A DNA stretch of 64,000 nt from Nocardia huaxiensis (GTDB lineage: Bacteria > Actinomycetota > Actinomycetes > Mycobacteriales > Mycobacteriaceae), in the NCBI RefSeq assembly GCF_013744875.1, contig NZ_CP059399.1:6820001-6884000 (forward strand), written 5' to 3'. The translations under genes and the position numbers were made by a program. Positions within the stretch are counted from its first letter, which is position 1. Each line of letters begins with the position of its first letter. The notes beneath the pieces were generated by a model. That model had not been told where the DNA came from. It did no database searches and saw only the letters and a program-made list of their open reading frames with translations. Of this stretch, positions 1 to 9,038 are shown piece by piece.

Positions 1-684
1 CAGCGCGCCCTGGGCGATGAGGCCGCCGCCCACGCCGACGTCGGCGGAGACGAAGACCGCGTCGGATGCGCCGCGCCCGGAACCGCGCACAAGTTCTGCG
101 AGAGCGCCGAATTCGGCATCGTTGCCGACCACGACCGGTAGGTCCAGCACCGCGCCCATGCGGGAGCCGAGCGCCACCTCGTCCCATTCCAGGTTCGCGG
201 CGGTGTGCACATGCCCGTCGGAGCGGCGCACGACGCCGGGGACGGAAATACCGGCCGCCACCGGGCTCACCCCCAGATCCGCCGCCAGCAGGGACGCCGA
301 TTCGGCCACATGCGTGATCACCTCGTGCGGATTCCGTTGCCGCCCATGCAGATTCCAGCTGTTGCGGCCCAGGATCTGGCCGCCGAATCCGACCAGGGCG
401 ATACCGGCCCGCTCCACCTGCACGTCCACCGCCAGCACCACCGCCGCCAGCGGTTGCGGCAGCACCAGCAGCGATGGGCGGCCCGCCCCGCGCGCCAGGC
501 GCGGCACCTTCTCCTCCACCAGACCGGTTTCGGCGAGCCCGTCGACCAGCATTTTGATGGTGGACCGGTTGAGCCCGAGCTCGGTGGCCAGGGCCGCACG
601 GGTGGCGGGACCACCGGTGTGCAGCAGGCGCAGGAGGCTGGACCGGTTGAAGCGGCGCACCTCGTCCGGTCGGGCGACGGTCAT
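1..684 (-). CDS. ROK family transcriptional regulator (C-terminus outside window)
   Basis: The reading frame starts at an ATG at 684 and runs unbroken off the left edge (228 codons seen). Residues about 10-55 form a winged helix-turn-helix (ATRAALATELGLNRSTIKML). The ROK sugar-kinase-like fold follows: an Ala/Val-rich strand from about 78, the GNDAEFGALAEL motif, and a glycine-rich GVGGGLIAQG phosphate loop near the break. Proteins of this type are sugar-responsive repressors such as XylR and NagC. The gene is the last of four on the minus strand, 73 bases after the permease, so it most likely controls the sugar transporter. The zinc-binding part of the domain lies outside the window. Confidence 0.9.
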   Translation of the reverse strand, partial: MTVARPDEVRRFNRSSLLRLLHTGGPATRAALATELGLNRSTIKMLVDGLAETGLVEEKVPRLARGAGRPSLLVLPQPLAAVVLAVDVQVERAGIALVGFGGQILGRNSWNLHGRQRNPHEVITHVAESASLLAADLGVSPVAAGISVPGVVRRSDGHVHTAANLEWDEVALGSRMGAVLDLPVVVGNDAEFGALAELVRGSGRGASDAVFVSADVGVGGGLIAQGAL

Positions 685-757
685 GGACTCAGGAATACCA
701 TTGCGGCGCCCGGTGACCCGGAACCGACGCCCCCGGACAGCCCACCGGCCACCGGGC

Positions 758-2245
758 TCATCGCGCCGCCGCCGCGGCCCGCCGCCGGGACAGTGCGTCC
801 ACCGTGGCCGCCAGCAGCAACACCTGACCGGTGACGACCGAGACCACCGCGGCAGGCTGCTCCAGCAGCCCGAGCCCATTGGACACCACGGCCAGCACCG
901 CGCCGCCGATCACCGCGTCGGCCACCCGACCCTTCCCGCCGAACAGCGAGGTGCCGCCGATCACCGCCGCGCCGACCGCGAACAGCAGGGTATTGAGCCC
1001 ACCCGCCTGCGGATCGACCGAACCGACCTTCGACGAGTAGATGATCGCGCCGATCGCCGCACACGACGACGAGATGACGAAAACGCTTGCGCGCAACTGG
1101 GTCACATTGATGCCCGCCCGGCGCGCCGCCTCGGTGTTCCCACCGACCGCGTAGATGTGCCGCCCGTAGGTGGTGTGGTTGAGCACGTAGGAGCCCGCCA
1201 CCAGCAGTGCCAGCACGATCGGCACCACATACGGGATGCCGGAGATCACGATCAGCTTGCTCGGCGAGCGATTGACGGTGAGCAGCGCGGTGACCACGAC
1301 CGCGAAACCCACCAGCGCCGACACCTTCGCAACCACCAGCGGCGTGGGCGCGGTGACCAATCCGCGCCGCCGGCGCCGCAGATGCCCGCCCAGCGTGACC
1401 GCCGCGTATCCACCCGCCGCCACCGCGCACAGCAGCCAGCTGCCCAGGGTGGACAGATTGCCGTTGGCCACCTGATCGAGCACATGCGACGAATTGATGC
1501 CGAGCACGCCGCCCTCGCCGATGAGCTGCAGGATCACCCCCTGCCAGGTCAGGAACAATGCCAAAGTCACCACGAAGGACGGCATTCCGACCTTGGCGAC
1601 CAGGAACCCGGTGATGCAGCCGATGGCCGCGCCCACGCACACGGCCAGCAGCATCTCCACCCACGGATTGGCTTCGAAACCGATCAGGGTCACCGCGACG
1701 CCCAGCAGCGACAGCGCCACTCCGGGCCAGATGCGCAGCAGCGCGGCCAGGATCGCCGCCAGCACCATCAGCCCGTTGAAGATGAAGAACACCGTGGATC
1801 CCATGCCGGACAGCAGGTTTCCGTTCTCCACGAAATGCAGGGCGAGCACCGCGGCGGCCACTCCGGAGGCGGTGCCCGCCGACAGGTCGATCTCACCGAT
1901 CAGCAGCACATAGACGATGCCGATGGCGATGACGGTCTGCCCCGCGCCCTGGGCGAGCAGGTTCGCGATGTTGTTCAGGGAGAAGAACACATCCGACATG
2001 CTCGAGAACAGAACCACCAGCACGACCAGCCCGAGCAGGGCCGGCAGCGAACCGATCTCGCCCGAGCGCAATCGAGTGGCGTACTCGCGCAAGGCTTCCC
2101 GGGTGGACATGGTGGTGGTGTCGATGCCGAAATCGGCGATCGCCTCGGGTGGGCGCGACGGCGCCGGAGGCGGAACGGCTTTCGCGCCTTCCGCTTCCGG
2201 GCCGCCGGGTGCGGTGGTCTTCGAACTGCTCATGTCCTCGTTCAC
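758..2245 (-). CDS. Sugar ABC transporter permease (XylH/RbsC type)
   Basis: A 495-residue polytopic membrane protein of the BPD_transp_2 family, the inner-membrane channel of pentose/hexose ABC importers. About residues 1-60 are cytoplasmic and rich in Pro and Ala. Many hydrophobic segments follow. The motif IGEIDLSAGT near residue 125 is the conserved GxxDLSxG signature of XylH, RbsC and AraH permeases. The GTG start at 2245 has GAGGGG five bases upstream. It lies 9 bases after the ATPase stop codon, which indicates one transcript. The length is somewhat above that of RbsC and closer to the longer actinobacterial XylH-like permeases. Confidence 0.9.
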   Translation of the reverse strand: MNEDMSSSKTTAPGGPEAEGAKAVPPPAPSRPPEAIADFGIDTTTMSTREALREYATRLRSGEIGSLPALLGLVVLVVLFSSMSDVFFSLNNIANLLAQGAGQTVIAIGIVYVLLIGEIDLSAGTASGVAAAVLALHFVENGNLLSGMGSTVFFIFNGLMVLAAILAALLRIWPGVALSLLGVAVTLIGFEANPWVEMLLAVCVGAAIGCITGFLVAKVGMPSFVVTLALFLTWQGVILQLIGEGGVLGINSSHVLDQVANGNLSTLGSWLLCAVAAGGYAAVTLGGHLRRRRRGLVTAPTPLVVAKVSALVGFAVVVTALLTVNRSPSKLIVISGIPYVVPIVLALLVAGSYVLNHTTYGRHIYAVGGNTEAARRAGINVTQLRASVFVISSSCAAIGAIIYSSKVGSVDPQAGGLNTLLFAVGAAVIGGTSLFGGKGRVADAVIGGAVLAVVSNGLGLLEQPAAVVSVVTGQVLLLAATVDALSRRRAAAAAR

Positions 2246-2254
2246 GATGTCCCC

Positions 2255-3028
2255 TCACAGCACCGCGGCTTCGGGACGGGCCAGCCCCAAGTCGCCGGAG
2301 CGGCCCGCCGTGATCAGCTCCACCACCTGTCCGTGGGTGACGTCGGCGGTGCGCACCTGCGCCGCCGTCCGGCCCAGGTACAGCACCGCGATCCGATCCG
2401 CCACCTCGAACACGTCGGCCAGGTTGTGGCTGATCAGCACCACGCCCAGGCCCTGTTCGGCCAGCCGCCGCACCAGGTCCAGCACCTGCCGGGTCTGCGC
2501 CACGCCGAGGGCGGCGGTGGGCTCGTCCAGCAACACCAGATTGCTGTTCCAGAGCACGGCTTTGGCGATGGCGACGGTTTGCCGCTGCCCGCCCGACAGC
2601 GACGACACCGGCGTGCGCACGGATTTCACGGTGCGCACACCCAGGGATGCGAGCGTGCTGCGCGCCGCCTCCTCCATGCTCGCCTCGTCCATCCGCCACG
2701 GCTTCCCGCGCTCGCGGCCGAGGAACATATTGGCCACGATGTCGAGATTGTCGGCCAGCGCGAGATCCTGGTAGACGACCTCGATGCCCAGGGCCGCAGC
2801 GTCTTTCGGGCCGCGCAGGTGCACGGGCTCGCCACGGAAGCGGACTTCGCCGGAGTCGGCGGCGTGGATGCCTGCCACGCATTTCACCAGCGTGGTCTTG
2901 CCCGCGCCATTGTCGCCGACCAGGGCGGTGACCTGGCCAGCGGGCACGGTGAGAGCCACATCGTGCAGGACGTGCACCGCGCCGAAACTCTTGTTCAGGC
3001 CGGTGATCTGGAGGAGGGGCGCGCTCAT
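2255..3028 (-). CDS. Sugar ABC transporter ATP-binding protein (single-domain XylG-like)
   Basis: A 257-residue ABC ATPase that would power the adjacent sugar permease. Walker A is GDNGAGKT at residues 38-45. The signature LSGGQ, Walker B LVLLDEPTA and the H-loop ISHN are all present. The chosen ATG at 3028 has AGGGG six bases upstream; an upstream in-frame start at 3079 lacks such a site. Classical ribose/xylose importers use a tandem-domain ATPase of about 500 residues. This one has a single nucleotide-binding domain and presumably works as a homodimer. It begins 10 bases after the binding-protein gene. Confidence 0.92.
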   Translation of the reverse strand: MSAPLLQITGLNKSFGAVHVLHDVALTVPAGQVTALVGDNGAGKTTLVKCVAGIHAADSGEVRFRGEPVHLRGPKDAAALGIEVVYQDLALADNLDIVANMFLGRERGKPWRMDEASMEEAARSTLASLGVRTVKSVRTPVSSLSGGQRQTVAIAKAVLWNSNLVLLDEPTAALGVAQTRQVLDLVRRLAEQGLGVVLISHNLADVFEVADRIAVLYLGRTAAQVRTADVTHGQVVELITAGRSGDLGLARPEAAVL

Positions 3029-3038
3029 CGACTGCCCC

Positions 3039-4196
3039 TCAGCGGATGCCGAGTTCGGTGCAGGCGGTCTGCACGTCACCGGAGCAGATGTCGGCGGCCT
3101 TCACGTAACCGGCGTCGGTCACCGTTTTCACGTCGGCGCGCAGCACTGTTTGCGGCTGCAGCAGAACGGATTTCACGTTCCGATTGCCCTTGGGGTCCTG
3201 ACTCACGCCCTGCGCCAGGCCATCCGCGGTGGCGGTGTCGCCCTTGGCCAGGGCCACAGCGAGTTTCGCGGCCGCCTGTGCTTCGTCGCGGATGGGTTTG
3301 AACACGGTCATGTACTGGTCGCCGCGCAGGACCGCCTTGAGGCCGTCCACGGTGGCATCCTGGCCGGTGACCGGGACCTTGCCATTGAGGCCGTTCTTCT
3401 TCAGCACCGTGATCACCGCGCCCGCGAGCCCGTCATTGGCGGCGACGACGCCGTCCACGCGGCCGCCGTTTCCGGTGAGGATCTGCTCGAAGGTGGTGCC
3501 GCCCTTCTGATTGTCCCAGCCGTCGATGGGCTGGGAGCGCACCAGCTTCAATGCACCCGAATCGTAGAGGGGCTTCAGCACCTTCTGCTGGCCCTGATAG
3601 AAGAGGGTGGCATTGTTGTCGGTGGGCGCGCCCTCGATCTCGACGACCTCGCCGCCCGGCTTGTCCTTCAGCGCGGTGGCCAGCGCCTGGCCCTGGAGCT
3701 CGCCGACCTTCACATTGTCGAAAGACACGTAGTAGTCCGAGGATCCGCCGAGGTTGAGGCGGTCGTAGTCGATGGTGGGGATGCCCGCCTTCTTCGCCTT
3801 GGAGGCGACCGCGCTGCCCACCTCGCTATTGATCGAGGCGATGATGAGCACCTTCACGCCCTTGGCGATCATGCCGTCGGCCAGCGTGCTGAACTTCTGC
3901 ACGTCACCCTGCGCGTTCTGCACATCGGCGGCGAAACCCTCGGCGCGCAAGGCTTCCTGCAGCATGGGCTTGTCGAAGGTTTCCCAGCGGGCGGAGGTGG
4001 CGGTCTCCGGAAGGATCACACCGACCGTTCCATTCGCCCCGCCGCCGTCGGTCCCACCCGGAGAATCATCACTGCTGGAATTGGATCCGCAGGCCGTGAG
4101 CGTCAGCACTCCGGTCAGCGCCACCGCGACAGCGGCACAGCCGAGCCTGCGACGGCCGGAATCTCGCAGCGGGAGTGGGCTTTTCGTCCTCATCAC
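3039..4196 (-). CDS. Sugar (probably D-xylose) ABC transporter substrate-binding lipoprotein
   Basis: A 385-residue periplasmic-binding-protein type 1 lipoprotein. The signal peptide ends in a lipobox (LTAC, lipidated Cys about residue 36), followed by a Ser/Gly-rich linker. The mature domain has segments close to XylF/ChvE binding proteins: IDYDRLNLGG and YYVSFDNVKVGELQG. It is the first gene of the import operon. A perfect dyad lies about 58 bases upstream. Xylose is inferred from family resemblance and the ROK partner; arabinose, galactose or another sugar is possible. An ATG three bases into the frame (4193) is an equally good start. Confidence 0.88.
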   Translation of the reverse strand: MMRTKSPLPLRDSGRRRLGCAAVAVALTGVLTLTACGSNSSSDDSPGGTDGGGANGTVGVILPETATSARWETFDKPMLQEALRAEGFAADVQNAQGDVQKFSTLADGMIAKGVKVLIIASINSEVGSAVASKAKKAGIPTIDYDRLNLGGSSDYYVSFDNVKVGELQGQALATALKDKPGGEVVEIEGAPTDNNATLFYQGQQKVLKPLYDSGALKLVRSQPIDGWDNQKGGTTFEQILTGNGGRVDGVVAANDGLAGAVITVLKKNGLNGKVPVTGQDATVDGLKAVLRGDQYMTVFKPIRDEAQAAAKLAVALAKGDTATADGLAQGVSQDPKGNRNVKSVLLQPQTVLRADVKTVTDAGYVKAADICSGDVQTACTELGIR

Positions 4197-4254
4197 GGTG
4201 ACCTTCCCGAACCGCGGCCACGGCGTACAGGGAGACCGTCACGGCCGCGCAATC

Positions 4255-4279
4255 CATATGTTGTGGGCAACAACATATG
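4255..4279. promoter_or_regulatory. 25-bp perfect dyad, candidate ROK operator
   Basis: CATATGTTGT - GGGCA - ACAACATATG: two perfect 10-base arms around a 5-base centre. It sits 58 bases upstream of the binding-protein start in an otherwise GC-rich gap. ROK repressors bind AT-rich dyads of this general size, and a ROK gene closes this operon, so this is the likely control site for sugar import. The centre and arm lengths are seen directly; the assignment to the ROK protein is inferred. Confidence 0.75.
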
Positions 4280-4389
4280 CGAGAAGACCGGACGGGGAGA
4301 CCGGAATCACACAAACCGGTCGCACCGAAATGCCAACGGGCCGACCGGCGTCCCCAACGACACCGATCGGCCCGGCCCGAAAGCTGTTC

Positions 4390-4566
4390 TTACAGCTTGC
4401 TCAGCGGCGACTTGTCCGAGGAACCGGACATCGCCTTGTACAGCAGGTACAACCCGAACACGATCGCGCTGATCAGCAGAATGGGGAACAGTCCCTTGAT
4501 CAGCGCGCCGATGATCGCGAGCGCGATCCATACGACCGCGACGACGCCGATGATCTTCCAAAGCAT
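4390..4566 (-). CDS. Small hydrophobic membrane protein
   Basis: A 58-residue protein that is almost entirely two hydrophobic helices (residues about 2-24 and 26-43), with a short polar Ser/Lys tail. The ATG at 4566 is preceded by GGGAGG at 5-base spacing. A longer in-frame start at 4644 has no ribosome site and adds a charged, non-conserved-looking leader, so it was rejected. No function is recognised. Short two-helix proteins like this are common in Nocardia and Rhodococcus and are often annotated only as hypothetical. Confidence 0.65.
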   Translation of the reverse strand: MLWKIIGVVAVVWIALAIIGALIKGLFPILLISAIVFGLYLLYKAMSGSSDKSPLSKL

Positions 4567-4702
4567 TGCAGCCTCCCTGGTCTCCGAACCGCCGTCTCCG
4601 CGATCCGTCTCCTCCATCCTGGCCCCTGCATCTGAGAAAATCACCAGGTCAACGCCAATATCGGGGGAAGTTCAGGGTTCACCCCGAGACCCGGCGCACG
4701 AC

Positions 4703-5647
4703 TCAGGGCAGCAGTATCACCTTGCCGCCCGCATGCCCGGCCCGCACGAATTCGTGCGCCGCCGCGGCCTCGGCCAGCGGATACGTGGCCGCGATGACCA
4801 CCTCGAGTTTGCCGGCGGCCAGCAGCTCGAGCAGTTCCCGCCACGCGTTGCCCCGGACGGCGACCCCCGGATCGGCTCCGGGTCCGAACCCGAGCGCCTT
4901 GATGCCCGCCTCCCCGGCGCGGCCGAAGGCGACGATGGTGGCGATCCGCTGCCGGTCCGCGACCAGCTCGAGCGAGACATCCACGGCCTCATCGGTTCCG
5001 ACGGTGTCGATCGCGGCATCCACACCGTCCGGCGCGAGCGCCCGCACCCGATCCGCCAGCCCCGGCCCGTACGCCACCGGCTCCACCCCGTAAGCCCGAA
5101 GCCGCTCATGCCGATTCGGCGCGGCGGTGCCGATCACCCGCGCACCCCGGGCCACCGCGAGCTGCGCCGCGATCGACCCGACACTGCCCGCCGCACCGTG
5201 AACCAACACCGTGTCCCCGGCCCGCACATTCGTGGCGACCAACGTATGAACAGCGGTTCCACCGGTGGCGAGCACCCCCGCCGCCACCTCCCAGCTCACC
5301 TCGGCAGGCTTCGGCACCACCTTGGCCGCAGCCACATTCACCACGGTCGCGTAGGTGCCCTCACCACGCACAACGACTTCATCGCCCACCCTGATCGGTC
5401 CCGCAGGCCCCTCCGCCCCATCACCGACAGCGGTCACCACACCCGAGGCTTCCCCACCCAGCCGCAGCGGCAGCGCCGCAGGATCGTTCCCGAACGCCCC
5501 GCTATACCGCTTGTAATCGAACGGATTCACCCCCGCCGCCCGCACCTCGACGGTGACCTCCCCCGCCCCCGGCGGCGAAACCTCCACCTCGACAGCCGTC
5601 AGTACCTCAGGACCGCCATACGCGGCCGCAACGATCGCAGTAGCCAT
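4703..5647 (-). CDS. NADP-dependent quinone/alcohol oxidoreductase (MDR superfamily)
   Basis: A 314-residue medium-chain dehydrogenase/reductase of the zinc-free quinone oxidoreductase branch. An N-terminal GroES-like domain (AAGVNPFDYKRY, residues about 37-48) is followed by a Rossmann domain with the nucleotide loop VHGAAGSVGSIAAQ. The catalytic-zinc cysteines and histidines of alcohol dehydrogenases are missing. Substrates of this group include quinones and alpha,beta-unsaturated carbonyls; the actual substrate cannot be read from sequence. It stands alone between the small membrane protein and the psp block. Confidence 0.88.
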   Translation of the reverse strand: MATAIVAAAYGGPEVLTAVEVEVSPPGAGEVTVEVRAAGVNPFDYKRYSGAFGNDPAALPLRLGGEASGVVTAVGDGAEGPAGPIRVGDEVVVRGEGTYATVVNVAAAKVVPKPAEVSWEVAAGVLATGGTAVHTLVATNVRAGDTVLVHGAAGSVGSIAAQLAVARGARVIGTAAPNRHERLRAYGVEPVAYGPGLADRVRALAPDGVDAAIDTVGTDEAVDVSLELVADRQRIATIVAFGRAGEAGIKALGFGPGADPGVAVRGNAWRELLELLAAGKLEVVIAATYPLAEAAAAHEFVRAGHAGGKVILLP

Positions 5648-5701
5648 AAGACGGTGAACATACCCGCCGGCCGACCGATTCCCATCGGCCGATGGGCCCC
5701 G

Positions 5702-6331
5702 TCAGCCCGGCGACTGCGTCGAATCCCGTTGAGCCTGCTCGACTTCGTCCCGCCAGCTGGACTCTCCGAACCAGCGATCGAGTCCGGGGCCCGCGATCTC
5801 CGCGCGTTGGAAGTCGTGGACTCGATCGCCGTGACGCCACTGTGCGCGGTCGACGAGACCGGAATCGACCTGTGGATAACGGATTACGTCAGGCGTCACG
5901 GTTGAGGGGACGTCGATCCGTCGCACGACACCCGCGCGGAGGAGAGTCTGCTGCCAGGTTCCGCAATCGTCGATTCGGAACCCGACCTTGCTTCGGCAGT
6001 GCGCACACACGATATTGGCTCCCCCCGAGCCCGTAATGCCGAGGCAGCCGAGATCGTCGTCCGGGTCGACGAGCAGCGCCGTGGCCCGGGTATCGCCGGG
6101 ATTCAGCACGTAATGCACGCCTTCCGGCCCCAGACAGGGCCGCCCGTCCGGCCGGACGTAGTCGATCGCCGGGTATGCGTGCACCGCGAAGGTGCCCGCA
6201 GTCATCCGCGCCGGTAGCGGCTCCCGGATCTGGTGCGGAAGTCGGGGCAACTCCGCATCGCCCCGCCACGAGACTTCACGGAGCGGGACGCTCAACGAGA
6301 TGCCGCATTCGGCGCAAGCGAAAACCCGCAT
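5702..6331 (-). CDS. Hypothetical protein with two CxxC pairs
   Basis: A 209-residue soluble protein of unknown function. The N-terminal CAEC (residues about 5-8) and the later CAHC (near 110) could together form one zinc site. Between them is a beta-rich region with VHYVLNPGDTRATALLVDPDDD. The gene begins 8 bases after pspM and in the same direction, so it is probably the last gene of that operon. Mycobacterium tuberculosis has a different gene, pspN, at this position. I see no clear resemblance to PspN and do not use that name. Confidence 0.75.
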   Translation of the reverse strand: MRVFACAECGISLSVPLREVSWRGDAELPRLPHQIREPLPARMTAGTFAVHAYPAIDYVRPDGRPCLGPEGVHYVLNPGDTRATALLVDPDDDLGCLGITGSGGANIVCAHCRSKVGFRIDDCGTWQQTLLRAGVVRRIDVPSTVTPDVIRYPQVDSGLVDRAQWRHGDRVHDFQRAEIAGPGLDRWFGESSWRDEVEQAQRDSTQSPG

Positions 6332-6339
6332 CGCACTTG

Positions 6340-7992
6340 CTAGGGGTTGGCGCGGTAGCGGTCGTCGGCGAGATCGGTGAGGGCTTGCGCCCAGCCGTCG
6401 AGGCGGTCGGCGGCGTCGCGCAGATGCACCATGGCCCAGCCGAGATCGTCTGCGATGGCGGCGCTTTCGGGCACTGCCAGGACGCGGGCCGCTGCGGCCA
6501 CCATGCCTTCGAATTCGACGACCCCGGCATCCAGGCGCACCGCGACCGACTGGACGTGGTCTGCCAGTGGGGAATTGCGGGGGCCCAGCGCCTCGGCGGC
6601 GCGTTCCATGGCTACCAGGTCTTCCGACAGTGCGTGCAGCGCCGCCGATCCGGAGGCGGCCGTTTCGAGGGTGTCGGTCAAATCGTCCTCGGGTAGTCGG
6701 CCCGACCGCGCGATCTGCGCTCCCAAGCCGTGCAGTGCCCGCTCGGCCCGCACCAACCGGGCAATGGACGCTCGCGCCGCCGACCGTAGCGGGGGCAGCC
6801 GCCGAGGCACGAATGTCGCCTGCGGCAGCGGCTCCTTGCGCATCTGCAGATACTTCTTGGCCGTGACAGCTGTTCCCGTCACCAAGGCGACCGCGCCGCC
6901 GCCGACCACGATCACGGCCCAGGCCGGAGCCGAAATCAGCACGAGTCCAACGGTTCCCGCGGTGGTCACCCCCGATGCGGTGCCGAGCCGGAGACTTCTG
7001 CGCCGGGTTCGGCGCCTGCGGCGCAACTCCCGCTCGCGTGGATCGGCCCACTTGCGCACGGCCACGAGCGCCTGCTCGCCCATGCCGCGCAAGGTATCCG
7101 GCAGGCGGCGAGCCAGCTCTTCGGGCTCGACTCCGGCGGGCGCGAGCACATCCCGCATTACCCGTCCGGCCCGGTCCCCGAGGCGCTCCCGCGCACCATC
7201 CTGCGCGGATCGCGAATCCCACGTACCCGCACCGGGATCGGCGGGGTTGTTGCCGCGACGCATCGAACGCCGTTCACGTGGGTCACTCGCGGCCGGGTCC
7301 GATTTGCGTCGCCGCAGTCTGCGGGCGGTCCGCTCCGCGGCGGCGTCGACTGCCCCCTGCGGGGCGCTCCGACGGCCGGGATCCGTCGACGAACCAACCT
7401 GGTCGTCGAAATACCCTGGTGGATAACCGATCTGCGGGTACGGCATGGTCGATGCCGGCCCGGACTGGGGCTGGTCCGGCGGGGGGAAGTGCGAGGTGGG
7501 GGTGCCGTACGCAGGGCGAGATCCGTGCGGGGCAGCGGATTCTCGGTCGCCGGGTGCGGTCACGCCGCCACGGTACCCGGGGGCACCGACATATCCGGGT
7601 CCGATCGGCTGCGACGGGTCGGTCCAGCTCGGCTGGGCGACCTGGCGACCGGGATAGGTCTGGGCGGAACGGGTTTCCGGCTGCACGGTCGGTTCGGCAG
7701 CGGCGGATTGCGGGCGGTACTCGGCGGTCTGCCCGACCGGCGACGCGATCTCGGGTGCGGGGTGCGTGCGATGCCGCGGGGAATCCGACTTCGACGTCGC
7801 GGGCCCGGTGGAAGTCGTTCCGGGGCTGGGGAATTGAGGAGCTTCGGGGGACTCGGGCGGGGCGGGCTGCGAGTTGGGGCCGAAGGGTGAGGGGAACAGG
7901 GTGGTGGGGTCGGGTGCTGCCGCCGGACGGGGTTTGCGGCGGAAACGCGCAGGGGAGACCGCGGACTGGTTGTCGGTCCGCGATCTCCCCAT
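6340..7992 (-). CDS. pspM: Phage-shock envelope stress response membrane protein PspM
   Basis: A 550-residue protein. The first 250 residues are low-complexity and rich in Pro, Ser and Arg. Two adjacent hydrophobic segments follow (about 335-372), and the C-terminal 170 residues look helical (RLVRAERALHGLG ... HLRDAADRLDGWAQAL). Position and architecture match mycobacterial PspM (Rv2743c), the integral membrane partner that holds PspA at the membrane. The N-terminal disordered region is longer than I recall for mycobacterial PspM. It starts 47 bases after pspA. Identification rests on synteny plus architecture. Confidence 0.8.
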   Translation of the reverse strand: MGRSRTDNQSAVSPARFRRKPRPAAAPDPTTLFPSPFGPNSQPAPPESPEAPQFPSPGTTSTGPATSKSDSPRHRTHPAPEIASPVGQTAEYRPQSAAAEPTVQPETRSAQTYPGRQVAQPSWTDPSQPIGPGYVGAPGYRGGVTAPGDRESAAPHGSRPAYGTPTSHFPPPDQPQSGPASTMPYPQIGYPPGYFDDQVGSSTDPGRRSAPQGAVDAAAERTARRLRRRKSDPAASDPRERRSMRRGNNPADPGAGTWDSRSAQDGARERLGDRAGRVMRDVLAPAGVEPEELARRLPDTLRGMGEQALVAVRKWADPRERELRRRRRTRRRSLRLGTASGVTTAGTVGLVLISAPAWAVIVVGGGAVALVTGTAVTAKKYLQMRKEPLPQATFVPRRLPPLRSAARASIARLVRAERALHGLGAQIARSGRLPEDDLTDTLETAASGSAALHALSEDLVAMERAAEALGPRNSPLADHVQSVAVRLDAGVVEFEGMVAAAARVLAVPESAAIADDLGWAMVHLRDAADRLDGWAQALTDLADDRYRANP

Positions 7993-8039
7993 CGTGCAAT
8001 GCCTTTCGTGCTCACCGCCATGCGAGCGGCGGGCGGTGC

Positions 8040-8855
8040 CTACTGCTGGGCGGCCTGGCCCTTGTTGACGTTGGGCTGGGCCGGGTTCGGGATGGCCTGC
8101 TGCTGGGACTGGCCGCCGGCGGGCAGGGCGTCGCCGCGCATGGAGGCGCGGATCTGCTCGAGGCGGCTGTGGCCGGCCATCTGGATGGAGGCCTGCTGGA
8201 CCTCCATCATGCGGCCCTGGACGGAGTTGCCGGCCAGTTCGGCGGCGCCCAGCGCGTTGGCGTAGCGGCGCTCGATCTTCTCGCGCACCGCGTCCAGGCT
8301 GGGGGTGGTGCCGGGGGCGGACAGGGTGGAGTCCATCTGCTGCAGGGAGGCCGAGACCTGCTCCTGCATCTTGGCCTGCTCCAGCTGGGACAGCAGCTTG
8401 GTGCGCTCGGCGACCTTCTGCTGCAGCAGCATGGCGTTCTGCTCGACGGCCTTCTTGGCCTGGGCGGCGGCCTGCAGCGACTGATCGTGCAGCACCTTCA
8501 GGTCTTCGACGGCCTGCTCGGCGGTGACCAGCTGCGCGGCGAACGCCTCGGCGGCATTGGTGTACTGGATCGCCTTCTCGGTGTCGCCCGCGGCACTGGC
8601 CTGATCGGCCAGCATGACGGCCTGACGCGCATTGGCATTGAGCTTCTCGACCTCGTCGAGCTGCCGGTTCAGCTTCATCTCCAGCTGACGCTGGTTGCCG
8701 ATCACCGACGCGGCCTGCTGGGACAGAGCCTGGTGCTGGCGCTGGGCCTCCTCGATGGCCTGCTGGATCTGAACCTTCGGATCCGCATGCTCCTCGATCT
8801 TCGAATCGAAGAGGGCCATCATGTATTTCCAGGCCTTCACGAACGGATTAGCCAT
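8040..8855 (-). CDS. pspA: PspA/IM30 family envelope-stress protein
   Basis: A 271-residue PspA/IM30 family protein (the 35-kDa antigen family in mycobacteria). It begins [21 protein letters not shown], an amphipathic membrane-binding helix. A long coiled coil follows (about 30-190; [17 protein letters not shown]), then a Gln/Pro-rich tail. It acts at the inner face of the cytoplasmic membrane and oligomerises to maintain integrity under stress. It lies downstream of clgR with a 183-base gap, so it may have its own promoter as well as readthrough. Confidence 0.95.
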   Translation of the reverse strand: MANPFVKAWKYMMALFDSKIEEHADPKVQIQQAIEEAQRQHQALSQQAASVIGNQRQLEMKLNRQLDEVEKLNANARQAVMLADQASAAGDTEKAIQYTNAAEAFAAQLVTAEQAVEDLKVLHDQSLQAAAQAKKAVEQNAMLLQQKVAERTKLLSQLEQAKMQEQVSASLQQMDSTLSAPGTTPSLDAVREKIERRYANALGAAELAGNSVQGRMMEVQQASIQMAGHSRLEQIRASMRGDALPAGGQSQQQAIPNPAQPNVNKGQAAQQ

Positions 8856-9038
8856 CGATTGATCCCGCCTCCATGTGACGTACCGCGTGCCTTCACGCGA
8901 TATGGTGCGCGACCGTCACGCACCCGGTTGTCCCTATCATCCACTGCGCGGCGGCATCCGGACTGTTCCGTAGCCGCCGCACGCCTCCGGCACGAAGCCT
9001 ACCGAGAATTTATCCCTTTCGGCTCCAGCGCACAGTGT

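Noticed and set aside
17..3301. A 1094-codon open frame on the plus strand over the sugar transport operon
   Set aside because: It is antisense to four well-recognised genes and is Arg/Pro/His-rich without any family motif, a usual by-product of high-GC codon bias.
5702..6331. Identification as PspN
   Set aside because: Position fits, but the CxxC pairs and sequence pattern do not resemble what I know of PspN.
8856..9038. A SigE-type promoter before pspA from a GGAACA on the minus strand
   Set aside because: No matching -10 element was found at a suitable distance, so it was not listed.
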